Shown here: piece after piece, positions 1-6,420 of the stretch
How the letters are laid out: every line of letters starts with the position of its first letter
Numbering within the stretch: position 1 is the first letter of the stretch
DNA from: JABMQB01 sp964408795
Lineage (GTDB): Bacteria; Bacteroidota; Bacteroidia; Bacteroidales; Prolixibacteraceae
Length of the DNA stretch: 11,443 nt
Reading direction: 5' to 3'
Assembly: GCA_964408795.1 (NCBI GenBank)
Contig: CAYPAW010000120.1
Location: 1 to 11,443 of the forward strand
Made by a program: the position numbers and the translations under genes
Notes under the pieces: model-generated
Told to the model about the DNA's origin: nothing
Database searches by the model: none
What the model saw: the letters and a program-made list of their open reading frames with translations, nothing else

Positions 1-45
1 TGGTTCTTGGCTCTTTCCCTTTTCCACTTATTTTTCCCTGTTTGA
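1..45. repeat. Intergenic low-complexity repeat, copy 1 (cut by window edge)
   Basis: Pyrimidine-rich stretch made of the words TGGTTC, TTGGCTC, TTTCCC and TTTTCCAC. Bases 1-27 match 11303-11329 at 26 of 27 positions in the same orientation, and match the reverse complement of 6272-6298 at 25 of 27. The left end lies outside the window. It is a dispersed non-coding repeat of unknown function. It shows no open frame with coding character and no regular spacer structure. Confidence 0.75.
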
Positions 46-48
46 AAA

Positions 49-70
49 AATAATTCCCAGAATGGGACAA
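49..70. promoter_or_regulatory. Dyad motif upstream of the subunit genes, copy 1
   Basis: The core is TTCCCA (54-59), a 3-base spacer, then TGGGACA (63-69), giving a TCCCA/TGGGA inverted repeat. The same motif with the same spacing occurs at 10464-10485, identical at 19 of 22 aligned positions. This copy lies about 140 bases before the ATG at 207, a plausible distance for a regulator site. A protein-binding operator is inferred. The 5-bp arms are too short to be a terminator, and no T-run follows. No regulator is identified. Confidence 0.4.
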
Positions 71-206
71 AACCCGTAGGAAAGGAATCGTGTAACTTAT
101 TGATTATCTGTGGAATTGACTATACTGGCATTGTTATTGTTTTGAAACAACCGGAAACAAAATGATTGACAATAAAAATAAATGGTTAACACAAAACGTT
201 AAAGGT

Positions 207-725
207 ATGAAAAAATTAGTTTTCTTATTCGCAAGCATGTTTATGCTGGTACTGGCTGCTGAAAAGATCAGTGCACAAACCGGTGATGTTACGGCAGTCA
301 TCACAACAGACATTGGCATTTCACAGTCTCAAGCTCTCTCATTTGGTAGCATTGCTCCCGGAGATGCGGAATCAGTTATTAGAATTTCCACATCGGGGAC
401 TCTCCGCACCCTTATAAGCGGAAATGCAACATTAAACAGCACGAATGATGGACTTCGTGGATTATTTGATGTGTCCGGAACTCCTAACGCAGGTTATGAC
501 ATTACCCTTCCTGGTTCACCAGTTACGTTGACTGCCACCACTGGAGAAGGAGCAGGTAGTGCCACTATGACTGTTGGTAACTTTGCATCCTCTCCTGCGA
601 CTTCTTCCACAATTGGTTCAACTGGTTCTTCATCGATCACCGTTGGTGCCGATTTAACTGTGGCAGCCAGTCAGGTTTCCGGTGATTATGCAGGAACTTA
701 CACTATAACCGTAGAATACCAATAA
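207..725 (+). CDS. DUF4402-type secreted subunit 1 (putative pilus subunit)
   Basis: Secreted protein of 172 residues, probably a structural subunit of a chaperone-usher fibre. The ATG at 207 is preferred over the in-frame ATG at 162 because it puts a typical signal peptide at the N-terminus (MKKLVFLFASMFMLVLAAEKISAQ), whereas the longer form adds 15 hydrophilic residues. The mature part has the DUF4402 pattern: a short beta-prone N-terminus, LSFGSIAPG, a central LFDVSGTPNAGYDITLP strand pair, SITVGADLTVAASQ, and a terminal GDYAGTYTITVEYQ. It has no cysteine, so no disulfide can close the fold. It is first in a row of three similar genes that end at a terminator. Its codon use is AT-rich (421-480 is 40% GC), unlike the third subunit gene. 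The family match is strong by pattern. The pilin role is inferred from the chaperone and usher genes downstream. Confidence 0.85.
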   Translation: MKKLVFLFASMFMLVLAAEKISAQTGDVTAVITTDIGISQSQALSFGSIAPGDAESVIRISTSGTLRTLISGNATLNSTNDGLRGLFDVSGTPNAGYDITLPGSPVTLTATTGEGAGSATMTVGNFASSPATSSTIGSTGSSSITVGADLTVAASQVSGDYAGTYTITVEYQ

Positions 726-766
726 AATAGTAATTAACTTAAATATAGTACAATTATAAAAGTAAA

Positions 767-1309
767 ATGATCATGAAAAGACTGATTTTTATAGCAGCCG
801 GAATATTTCTTATGGTTTTTGCAGGGAAGAATGCAGTAGCGCAGGAAGGTGTATCAAATGACATAGCAGAAAGTGTACCTGCCGGAGCCACTATAATGCA
901 GATCATAGCTATTGAACAAGTAAAAGACATGCACTTTGGGAGCATAGTTCCCGGGACAGAAGCTGGCACTGTTTTACTTGGTACGGATGGAACTAGAACT
1001 GAAACTAATGTTACATTATTTACAACAGCTCCAGGATCTAATGAACAAGCACATGCTGCTTCATTTACAGTAACGGGTGAAGGTAGTTATGCTTATACAG
1101 TATCTCTTCCAACATCGATAAATTTATCAGGAACTGGTACAGCTATGGTTGTTGATAACTTTACCCACAATGCAACTGGAACACTTTCCGAAAATTTGGG
1201 AACACAAGGTACTGAAACATTTGCTGTAGGAGCTACCTTAAACGTAAATGCAAATCAGGCAACAGGTGAGTATACAGGCACGTTTGATGTTACCGTTACC
1301 TACGACTAA
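767..1309 (+). CDS. DUF4402-type secreted subunit 2 (putative pilus subunit)
   Basis: Secreted protein of 180 residues, a paralogue of the preceding gene and 41 bases behind it. The start may be ATG 767 or ATG 773; both keep the signal peptide (MKRLIFIAAGIFLMVFAGKNAVAQ). DUF4402 landmarks are MHFGSIVPGTEAGTVLLGTDG near the start of the domain, ASFTVTGEGSYAYTVSLP in the middle, TFAVGATLNVNANQATGEYTGTFDVTVTYD at the C-terminus. It has no cysteine. Base composition is AT-rich like the first gene (1021-1080 is 43% GC). Tandem paralogues of this size suit a fibre with several homologous subunits, or alternative major subunits. The alternating hydrophobic C-terminal strand is the part a periplasmic chaperone would be expected to hold; that is inference. 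Confidence 0.84.
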   Translation: MIMKRLIFIAAGIFLMVFAGKNAVAQEGVSNDIAESVPAGATIMQIIAIEQVKDMHFGSIVPGTEAGTVLLGTDGTRTETNVTLFTTAPGSNEQAHAASFTVTGEGSYAYTVSLPTSINLSGTGTAMVVDNFTHNATGTLSENLGTQGTETFAVGATLNVNANQATGEYTGTFDVTVTYD

Positions 1310-1342
1310 TCATTGATAACAGCAACAAATAAAGCATTCACT

Positions 1343-1855
1343 ATGCGCGGACGCACACTACTGATATTGGTTTTATGGACATTCATGGCTTTCACCGTGA
1401 GGGGACAGGCAACCCTCACGGCGAGCGTCTATGCGGAACTGACCGAGATGCTGAAAGCCGATGAAACCGACCAGTTGAATTTTGGGCGTTTCACCTCCGA
1501 AGAGGAAGGCGGCCAGGTCATTGTCACCCCCGACGGGGTGCGCACAGCCCAGGGGAATGTATACCTGGTACACGGAGGCATTCACAGCCCCGGACGGTTT
1601 AAAATCGTGGGAATTCCCAATGCCGACATAACCATCAAACTGCCCGATGAAGTGCTGCTGTCAAACCAAAGCAGCGGTCAGTACATGCTGGTACACGACT
1701 GGATCACCGTGCCACCGGCCAACCAAAGCGCTACAATCAATGAAAACGGATCCCTGGAAATCAGCCTGGGTGCTACCCTTACCGTGGGTCCCATCGATAA
1801 AAACCCGGTGGGAGCCTATGCCGGTTCTTTTTCACTGACGTTTGCCTATAACTGA
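1343..1855 (+). CDS. DUF4402-type secreted subunit 3 (putative pilus subunit)
   Basis: Secreted protein of 170 residues, third in the tandem array, starting 33 bases after the previous stop. ATG 1343 gives a good signal peptide (MRGRTLLILVLWTFMAFTVRGQ). The in-frame TTG at 1313 would add ten residues and is less likely. Domain landmarks are LNFGRFTSEEEGGQVIVTPDG, FKIVGIPNADITIKLP, LEISLGATLTVGP and the terminal GAYAGSFSLTFAYN, so it belongs with the other DUF4402-type subunits. It has no cysteine. It is clearly GC-richer than its two upstream paralogues (1501-1560 is 67% GC) and matches the chaperone-usher genes instead. It ends just before a terminator, so it is probably the last gene of the first transcript. 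A minor or alternative subunit role is plausible. Confidence 0.83.
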   Translation: MRGRTLLILVLWTFMAFTVRGQATLTASVYAELTEMLKADETDQLNFGRFTSEEEGGQVIVTPDGVRTAQGNVYLVHGGIHSPGRFKIVGIPNADITIKLPDEVLLSNQSSGQYMLVHDWITVPPANQSATINENGSLEISLGATLTVGPIDKNPVGAYAGSFSLTFAYN

Positions 1856-1876
1856 TTTTTTCATATACAAATGAAT

Positions 1877-1912
1877 AAAAGAGGCTCCTGCATTTTGAGG
1901 GTAGCCTTTTTT
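1877..1912 (+). terminator. Intrinsic terminator after the three subunit genes
   Basis: The left arm AAAAGAGGCT (1877-1886) pairs with AGCCTTTTTT (1903-1912), a ten-pair stem with one G-U pair. The right arm ends in the T-run. The 16-base loop can pair a little further (CCT/AGG). It starts 22 bases after the stop of the third subunit gene and separates the subunit transcript from the chaperone-usher transcript. Confidence 0.7.
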
Positions 1913-1997
1913 CATTTCTGGAGGAGATACACGGATGAATGAAGAATTTTCCTGATAAAATTTCTACTGAAACACTAAATAGTTGGCACATACATGT

Positions 1998-2024
1998 TTT
2001 GTTTTATTTTTTTTTGTAGATTTG
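1998..2024 (+). promoter_or_regulatory. Candidate Bacteroidota promoter for the chaperone-usher genes
   Basis: TAGATTTG at 2017-2024 is a perfect match to the Bacteroidota -7 consensus TAnnTTTG. A TTTG at 1998-2001 could be the -33 element, but the 15-base gap is shorter than the usual 19-21, so the upstream element is weak. It lies after the terminator at 1877-1912 and about 130 bases before the chaperone ATG. The rest of 1913-2156 holds no gene. Confidence 0.38.
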
Positions 2025-2156
2025 ACAAAAATCAGTATGGAATGAACATAAGATTGCATTTCACCCGTTACAAAAGAAGTGCATTCGCGTTTCCCATGGG
2101 GCAACGGATTCCATTGATTTGATACAACAAATGCCAAAACACTAACCCATAGAAAA

Positions 2157-3014
2157 ATGAAAAATTCAGGATTTTCATATTGTTTTTTACGGAGGCTGAT
2201 TATCGGGTTCTTATTTACGCTGATCTTCCTCCCGCCCCGGGCGATGGCCCAGGGAGATCTTATGATCACTCCCCGCAGGATTGTCTTTGAAGGCAATAAA
2301 AACCGCGAGGAGATCACTCTGGCCAACACCGGTCAGGACACGGCCACCTACACCATTTCTTTTGTTCAATATCAAATGACCGAGGAGGGTCGTTTTGAGG
2401 AGATCACCGAACCCCTTCCGGGGCAGATGTTTGCCGATCCGTATCTACGTTTTTTCCCGCGCACGGTAACTCTGATGCCCGAAGAATCGCAGGTTATCCG
2501 CATGCAACTGCGGCGTTCAGGCGATATGGCGGAAGGAGAATACCGATCCCACATCTATTTCCGGGCAACCCCTGAGGTCAGACCCCTCGGGGAAGAGGAA
2601 CTCCTGGCCGACAGCACCGCCATAGGAATCCGCCTCACCCCGATCTTCGGAATCACCATCCCGGTGATCATCCGGGTGGGCAACACCTCCTGCCAGGTGT
2701 CCCTAAGCAACCTCTCCCTGGAAACGTTACAAGATACCACCCAGGTTTTGCATCTGACAATAAACAGGGAGGGAAATCAATCGGTATACGGAGATCTGTA
2801 TGTAGACTATGTGGCCCCGGATCAGGAACCGGTTCAGATTGGCCTCGTTAGGGGAATCGCTGTGTATACACCCAACAACCTGCGCCGGTTTACCATGAAC
2901 CTTTCCGTGCCGGAAGAAATGACCCTGGACCAGGGAAAACTAGTTGTCCGGTACACCAGTGCCGGCGATGTAAACACCGAAGAATATGCACATAGTGAAT
3001 ACATCCTACCGTAA
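2157..3014 (+). CDS. PapD-like periplasmic pilus assembly chaperone
   Basis: Predicted periplasmic chaperone of 285 residues that would cap newly exported fibre subunits by donor-strand complementation and hand them to the usher. A signal peptide covers residues 1-32, ending RAMAQ. The mature protein reads as two Ig-like domains. Domain 1 (about 33-155) begins with LMITPRRIVFEG and contains ANTG, then VTLMPEESQVIRMQLRR and AEGEYRSHIYFR, which is the PapD-family core pattern (P-x-x-x-Q-x-x-R, then G-E-Y-R). A strand of alternating hydrophobic residues follows (about 155-172, AIGIRLTPIFGITIPVIIR), matching the subunit-binding G1 strand. R41 and R159 are candidate equivalents of the PapD anchor Arg/Lys pair. 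Domain 2 spans about 175-285. The next gene starts inside its last 29 bases. The family call is firm; the subunits it serves are inferred from position. Confidence 0.88.
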   Translation: MKNSGFSYCFLRRLIIGFLFTLIFLPPRAMAQGDLMITPRRIVFEGNKNREEITLANTGQDTATYTISFVQYQMTEEGRFEEITEPLPGQMFADPYLRFFPRTVTLMPEESQVIRMQLRRSGDMAEGEYRSHIYFRATPEVRPLGEEELLADSTAIGIRLTPIFGITIPVIIRVGNTSCQVSLSNLSLETLQDTTQVLHLTINREGNQSVYGDLYVDYVAPDQEPVQIGLVRGIAVYTPNNLRRFTMNLSVPEEMTLDQGKLVVRYTSAGDVNTEEYAHSEYILP

Positions 3015-3573
3015 TTTTAATGAAACTCCACCCTACATAAGCAAAGAATCTGCTATTCTCAGCAGTAAGAAAATTTATTTGTCCGTTCTATTCACCGGAT
3101 TGCTGTTTTTGCTCTCCGGGGCATTTTTCAAATCCCACGCTCAGACCATGCCGTTTCCTCCGCCCCGGGATATTATGGTTTATCAGGCCCAGGGGTTGAA
3201 TTTTGGCGAGTTCTATCCTGCTTCGGGAGGAGAAATAGAAGTGAGCCCTTCGGGGAACTGCACAGCCTCCGGAGGTGTTGTTCATTCCGGGGGGAATTGC
3301 TATCCGGCCTGCCTGATTGTGGAGCTCCTGCCGGGACGACTGGTTCACATTAACTATTCATCAACGGCAACCCTGAGTCGCATAGGAGGAGGAGGATCCA
3401 TGACCATGGAAATCGGACCTACCGACAAACCGGGAGATCAGTTTGTCACCAATGCCGGCCACCCATTCCACACCTGGGTCTATATCGGGGGAACCCTGCA
3501 GGTTGGACCCCCCTCAGCCAATCCCGCCGGTGATTATTCCGGGTCTTTTGAGGTAACTTTTATACAGGAATAA
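2986..3573 (+). CDS. DUF4402-type subunit 4, cysteine-containing (putative tip or adaptor)
   Basis: Secreted protein of 195 residues encoded between the chaperone and usher genes. The only ATG (2986) overlaps the chaperone gene by 29 bases and gives a long N-terminal region of about 28 residues before the hydrophobic signal segment (KKIYLSVLFTGLLFLLSGAFFKSHAQ). A shorter form from a rare start such as ATT at 3055 cannot be excluded. Domain landmarks are LNFGEFYPASGGEIEVSPSG near residue 71, TLQVGPPSANPAGDYSGSFEVTFIQE at the C-terminus. Unlike the three upstream subunits it has three cysteines (C92, C105, C109) in a Gly-rich loop, and its middle strands are diverged. Position and divergence suggest a tip, adaptor or initiating subunit. 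Family membership is good; the specific role is inference. Confidence 0.78.
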   Translation: MHIVNTSYRNFNETPPYISKESAILSSKKIYLSVLFTGLLFLLSGAFFKSHAQTMPFPPPRDIMVYQAQGLNFGEFYPASGGEIEVSPSGNCTASGGVVHSGGNCYPACLIVELLPGRLVHINYSSTATLSRIGGGGSMTMEIGPTDKPGDQFVTNAGHPFHTWVYIGGTLQVGPPSANPAGDYSGSFEVTFIQE

Positions 3574-3632
3574 ATGCATCGGACGCAAACTGTTGAGTAT
3601 AGAATCCTTTTGAATCAGTTTTACGCATCCGG

Positions 3633-6206
3633 ATGAAGCATACCCAGAAAAAAATAATCCTTTTTCTCCTGTTAGGGTCTTTCTTCTCTTTTTCGAAAGG
3701 CCAGGATCCCTCTTTTGAGGAAATCTTTGTCTATGTACGCGTCGAGGGCGTCGGGGGTTTTGATGTCGACGCACTCTATGAATACGAAACCAACCAGCTC
3801 TATCTTCCGGTACCCGATCTCTTCCGGTTTCTGCAGATCAAATACGAAATATCCCCACAGAATGATTCCCTATCCGGGTTTTTTGTCATGGAAGACCGAT
3901 TCTATCTGATTGATTTCGTTCAAAAAGAGATTCACTATCAGGGAAAGATCATCCCGCTGCGGGATTCACAGATCACACGAAGCGATGTAAACCTGTATCT
4001 TTCCACCGGGGTCTTCGGAGATGTTTTCGGGCTGCACACCACGTTTCATTTCAACTCGCTTTCTGTGGAGGTCAAACCGGAAATTGAGCTTCCGGTGATC
4101 CGGGAAATGCGGCTGAAGCAGTTCCGCTCCCGTGTTGACCGGTTTGGTAGCGAAGGCGATGTGGAGGCAGATACAACGCTGGATCGCAGGTACCATTTTT
4201 TTCGTTTTGGCATGGTCGACTGGGCTGTCAATGCCACCCAATATTCCCGGAGTGCCAACGACCTGCGCGGATCTTTCGCTATCGGCGCTGAACTGCTGGG
4301 AGGTGAAACCAACCTGGTTCTCAACTATTCCACACGCGATGGCTTTAACACCCGAAACCAGCAATACCGTTGGCGGTGGGCCAACAACCAATCGCCCCTC
4401 TTCCGGCAGGTCCGACTGGGAAAGATCAATCCCCAGACAGTCGCTTCCATTTACGATCCCCTGAGCGGATTCCAGATTACCAATGCTCCGACCGCCTACC
4501 GCCGTTCCTTTGGATCCTACACCCTCAGCAACTATACCGAACCCGAATGGTCGGTCGAACTTTATGTAAACAATACCCTCGTGGATTACCAAACAGCCGA
4601 TGCGTCTGGTTTTTACAGCTTCGAGATTCCCATGGTCTATGGAAGCTCTGAAATTCAACTGAAATTTTATGGCCCCTATGGGGAGGAACGGTCCGAAAAA
4701 GAAACCATCAATGTGCCCTTTAGTTTTCTGCCCAAAGGAGAACTGGAATATACCGTTTCAGGAGGTATCGTCAGCGACAACCTCCATTCCTACTTTGGAC
4801 GGGCTGAGGTACTGTACGGAATCAACCGGTTTGCCACCCTCGGAGGAGGCATGGAATACCTCTCTTCCATAGAAGATGAAAAGGGCATTCCTTTTCTGTC
4901 GGCCCAGGTTACCCCCCTGACCAATATATTTCTTGAAGTCGAGTATGCCCACGGAGTGCGTACCAACGGAATTCTCACCTATCATCCCCTCTGGATGATG
5001 GCCGAAATCAATTATACACGGTATGTGCGGGGCCAGAAAGCCATTCGTTTCAACTACCTGGAAGAACGGGAGGCCTCCCTCTCGTTGCCGGTACAGTTTG
5101 CCTTTCTGCGAGGCAATACACGCCTTTCGTTTAAACAAAATGTATACGAGAAGCTGACCTACAACAAAACCGACATGACCTTTTCCACCTATGTGGGGAA
5201 AGTCAATGCCAACCTGACCTCTTATGCCAACTGGGTGAGCGGGGGAAAAGTGCTCATCTATGGAAACTACGGCATGGGCATACGGTTTGGTCACGGGATC
5301 ACCCTCCGAAGTCAAAGCCAGTTCAACTTTTCCAATTTTGCCTTCATAGCGCTGAATGCCCACGTGGAAAAACGAATCGCCCGTTCGGGGCTTGTCTCGC
5401 TTTCCTACGATGAGAACCTGATGGCCTCATCCCGGAGCGTGAGTCTTTCGTTCCGTTGGGATCTCTCCTTTGCCCAGACCAACTTCTCAACCCGCATCGG
5501 TACAGACGAGATTTCAGCCAATCAGGGCCTGCGCGGGAGCCTGGCTTTCGGCACCGGGAAAGGCTATGTTCATGCCACCAACCGTTCGGCTATCGGCCGG
5601 GGCGGACTCACGATCATCCCGTTCATCGACCTGAACCATAATGCTATCAAAGAGAAAGAAGAACCCCTAACCCCCAACGTGAACACCCGAATCAGCGGAG
5701 GCCGGATGCTGGAACACACAGGGGATTCCCTGATACGGGTAACCGAACTGGAACCCTACAGGAGCTATGTCCTGACCCTCGATGAATCCAGCCTGGAACA
5801 AATCTCCTGGCAACTGAACGAAAAAAGCCTCCGGATCTTTATCGACCCCAACCAGTTCAAAAAAGTGTACATCCCGGTATTGCCTATGGGAGAAGTGAAT
5901 GGAATGGTATTCCTGGAAGAGGAACGGGGAATCGCAGGCCAGGACCGCATCGTGGTGAATTTCTTCCACGAAGACGGTTCCCTGGTTCATTCCACCATGA
6001 GCGAAACCGGAGGCTATTTCACCTTCCTCGGATTGCCGCCCGGAAAATACCTTGCCGAAGTAGATAAAACCCAGCTGGAAAGACTCTTATTCACCGCTGA
6101 ACCGGAAAAAATAACCTTCGAGATCAAACCATCCTACTACGGCGATATCGTGGATGACCTGGAATTTATCCTCCGAAAAACTACGGATACCGAAAGGAAA
6201 GAGTGA
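3633..6206 (+). CDS. Usher-like outer-membrane assembly platform
   Basis: Outer-membrane protein of 857 residues, close to the usual usher length (about 800-870), predicted to receive chaperone-subunit complexes and secrete the growing fibre. A signal peptide covers about residues 1-24 (FSFSKGQ). An N-terminal periplasmic domain (about 25-185) carries LYLPVPDLFRFLQIKYEI. A beta-barrel starts near residue 187 (FFRFGMVDWAVNATQYS) and is interrupted by a plug-like domain at about 303-366 (EWSVELYVNNTLVDYQTADA, then GFYSFEIP and a Y-G-x-S-E-I-Q-L strand). Barrel strands resume up to about 660. The C-terminus holds two Ig or carboxypeptidase-regulatory-like modules: one with an Asp/Asn-rich loop (DLNHNAIKEKEE, from residue 666), and one from about 752 (VNGMVFLEEE, then ETGGYFTFLGLPPGKYLAEV). 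It has no cysteine. The gene starts 59 bases after subunit 4. It resembles alternative (TcfC-like) ushers more than PapC; the exact class needs a profile search. Confidence 0.82.
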   Translation: MKHTQKKIILFLLLGSFFSFSKGQDPSFEEIFVYVRVEGVGGFDVDALYEYETNQLYLPVPDLFRFLQIKYEISPQNDSLSGFFVMEDRFYLIDFVQKEIHYQGKIIPLRDSQITRSDVNLYLSTGVFGDVFGLHTTFHFNSLSVEVKPEIELPVIREMRLKQFRSRVDRFGSEGDVEADTTLDRRYHFFRFGMVDWAVNATQYSRSANDLRGSFAIGAELLGGETNLVLNYSTRDGFNTRNQQYRWRWANNQSPLFRQVRLGKINPQTVASIYDPLSGFQITNAPTAYRRSFGSYTLSNYTEPEWSVELYVNNTLVDYQTADASGFYSFEIPMVYGSSEIQLKFYGPYGEERSEKETINVPFSFLPKGELEYTVSGGIVSDNLHSYFGRAEVLYGINRFATLGGGMEYLSSIEDEKGIPFLSAQVTPLTNIFLEVEYAHGVRTNGILTYHPLWMMAEINYTRYVRGQKAIRFNYLEEREASLSLPVQFAFLRGNTRLSFKQNVYEKLTYNKTDMTFSTYVGKVNANLTSYANWVSGGKVLIYGNYGMGIRFGHGITLRSQSQFNFSNFAFIALNAHVEKRIARSGLVSLSYDENLMASSRSVSLSFRWDLSFAQTNFSTRIGTDEISANQGLRGSLAFGTGKGYVHATNRSAIGRGGLTIIPFIDLNHNAIKEKEEPLTPNVNTRISGGRMLEHTGDSLIRVTELEPYRSYVLTLDESSLEQISWQLNEKSLRIFIDPNQFKKVYIPVLPMGEVNGMVFLEEERGIAGQDRIVVNFFHEDGSLVHSTMSETGGYFTFLGLPPGKYLAEVDKTQLERLLFTAEPEKITFEIKPSYYGDIVDDLEFILRKTTDTERKE

Positions 6207-6320
6207 AAGGGAAAGAATCAAGAGCCAAGAACCAGGAGCCAGGAAAGGTGATAAGGTGAAAAAGTGGAAAGGTGGAAAAGGGAAAGAACCAAGAGCCAAG
6301 AGCCAGGAACCAGGAACGAT
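6207..6320. repeat. Intergenic low-complexity repeat, copy 2 (inverted)
   Basis: Purine-rich tract built from GAAAGGGAAAG, AAGAGCCAAGA, ACCAGGAGCCAGGAA and GTGGAAAGGTGGAAAAGG words. It begins at the base after the usher stop. Bases 6272-6298 match the reverse complement of bases 1-27 at 25 of 27 positions, so this copy is inverted relative to copies 1 and 3. It has no fixed repeat-spacer pattern, so it is not a CRISPR array. Confidence 0.75.
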
Positions 6321-6342
6321 TCCCGATAGGAAATCGGGACTC
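6318..6342. repeat. Short inverted repeat
   Basis: TCCCGAT (6321-6327) pairs with ATCGGGA (6333-6339) around a 5-base loop AGGAA, with a mismatch and two more pairs outside. It lies between the converging usher and orphan subunit genes. It could act as a transcription barrier, but neither strand has a T-run after it, so it is not called a terminator. Confidence 0.5.
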
Positions 6343-6365
6343 CGCTTCGCTTCGTGACGGTTGAC

Positions 6366-6420
6366 AGTTCGTCTGAAAATCTGAGAATCTGAAAATCTGA
6401 CCCGCGACTCGTAACGAACT
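6366..6420. repeat. 8-base tandem repeat framed by a 7-base inverted repeat
   Basis: TCTGAAAA, TCTGAGAA, TCTGAAAA, then TCTGA occupy 6372-6400, about 3.6 copies of an 8-base unit. The flanking arms AGTTCGT (6366-6372) and ACGAACT (6414-6420) are exact reverse complements. The block ends directly at the stop codon of the orphan subunit gene on the other strand. Function unknown. Confidence 0.6.

Noticed and set aside
105..112. TATCTGTG as a -7 promoter element for the subunit array
   Set aside because: It differs from TAnnTTTG at one fixed base, and no TTTG lies at the right distance upstream, so it was not annotated.
3966..4658. Long open frame (230 codons) on the - strand opposite the usher gene
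   Set aside because: It is a shadow of the usher frame. It has no signal peptide or recognisable domain, and the + strand frame has clear usher features throughout.
4758..5363. Second long open frame (201 codons) on the - strand opposite the usher gene
   Set aside because: Same reason: antisense to beta-barrel coding sequence, with no domain pattern of its own.
6207..6320. Possible CRISPR array or tandem repeat array
   Set aside because: The words recur irregularly, without constant repeat length or unique spacers of regular size, and no cas genes are present.
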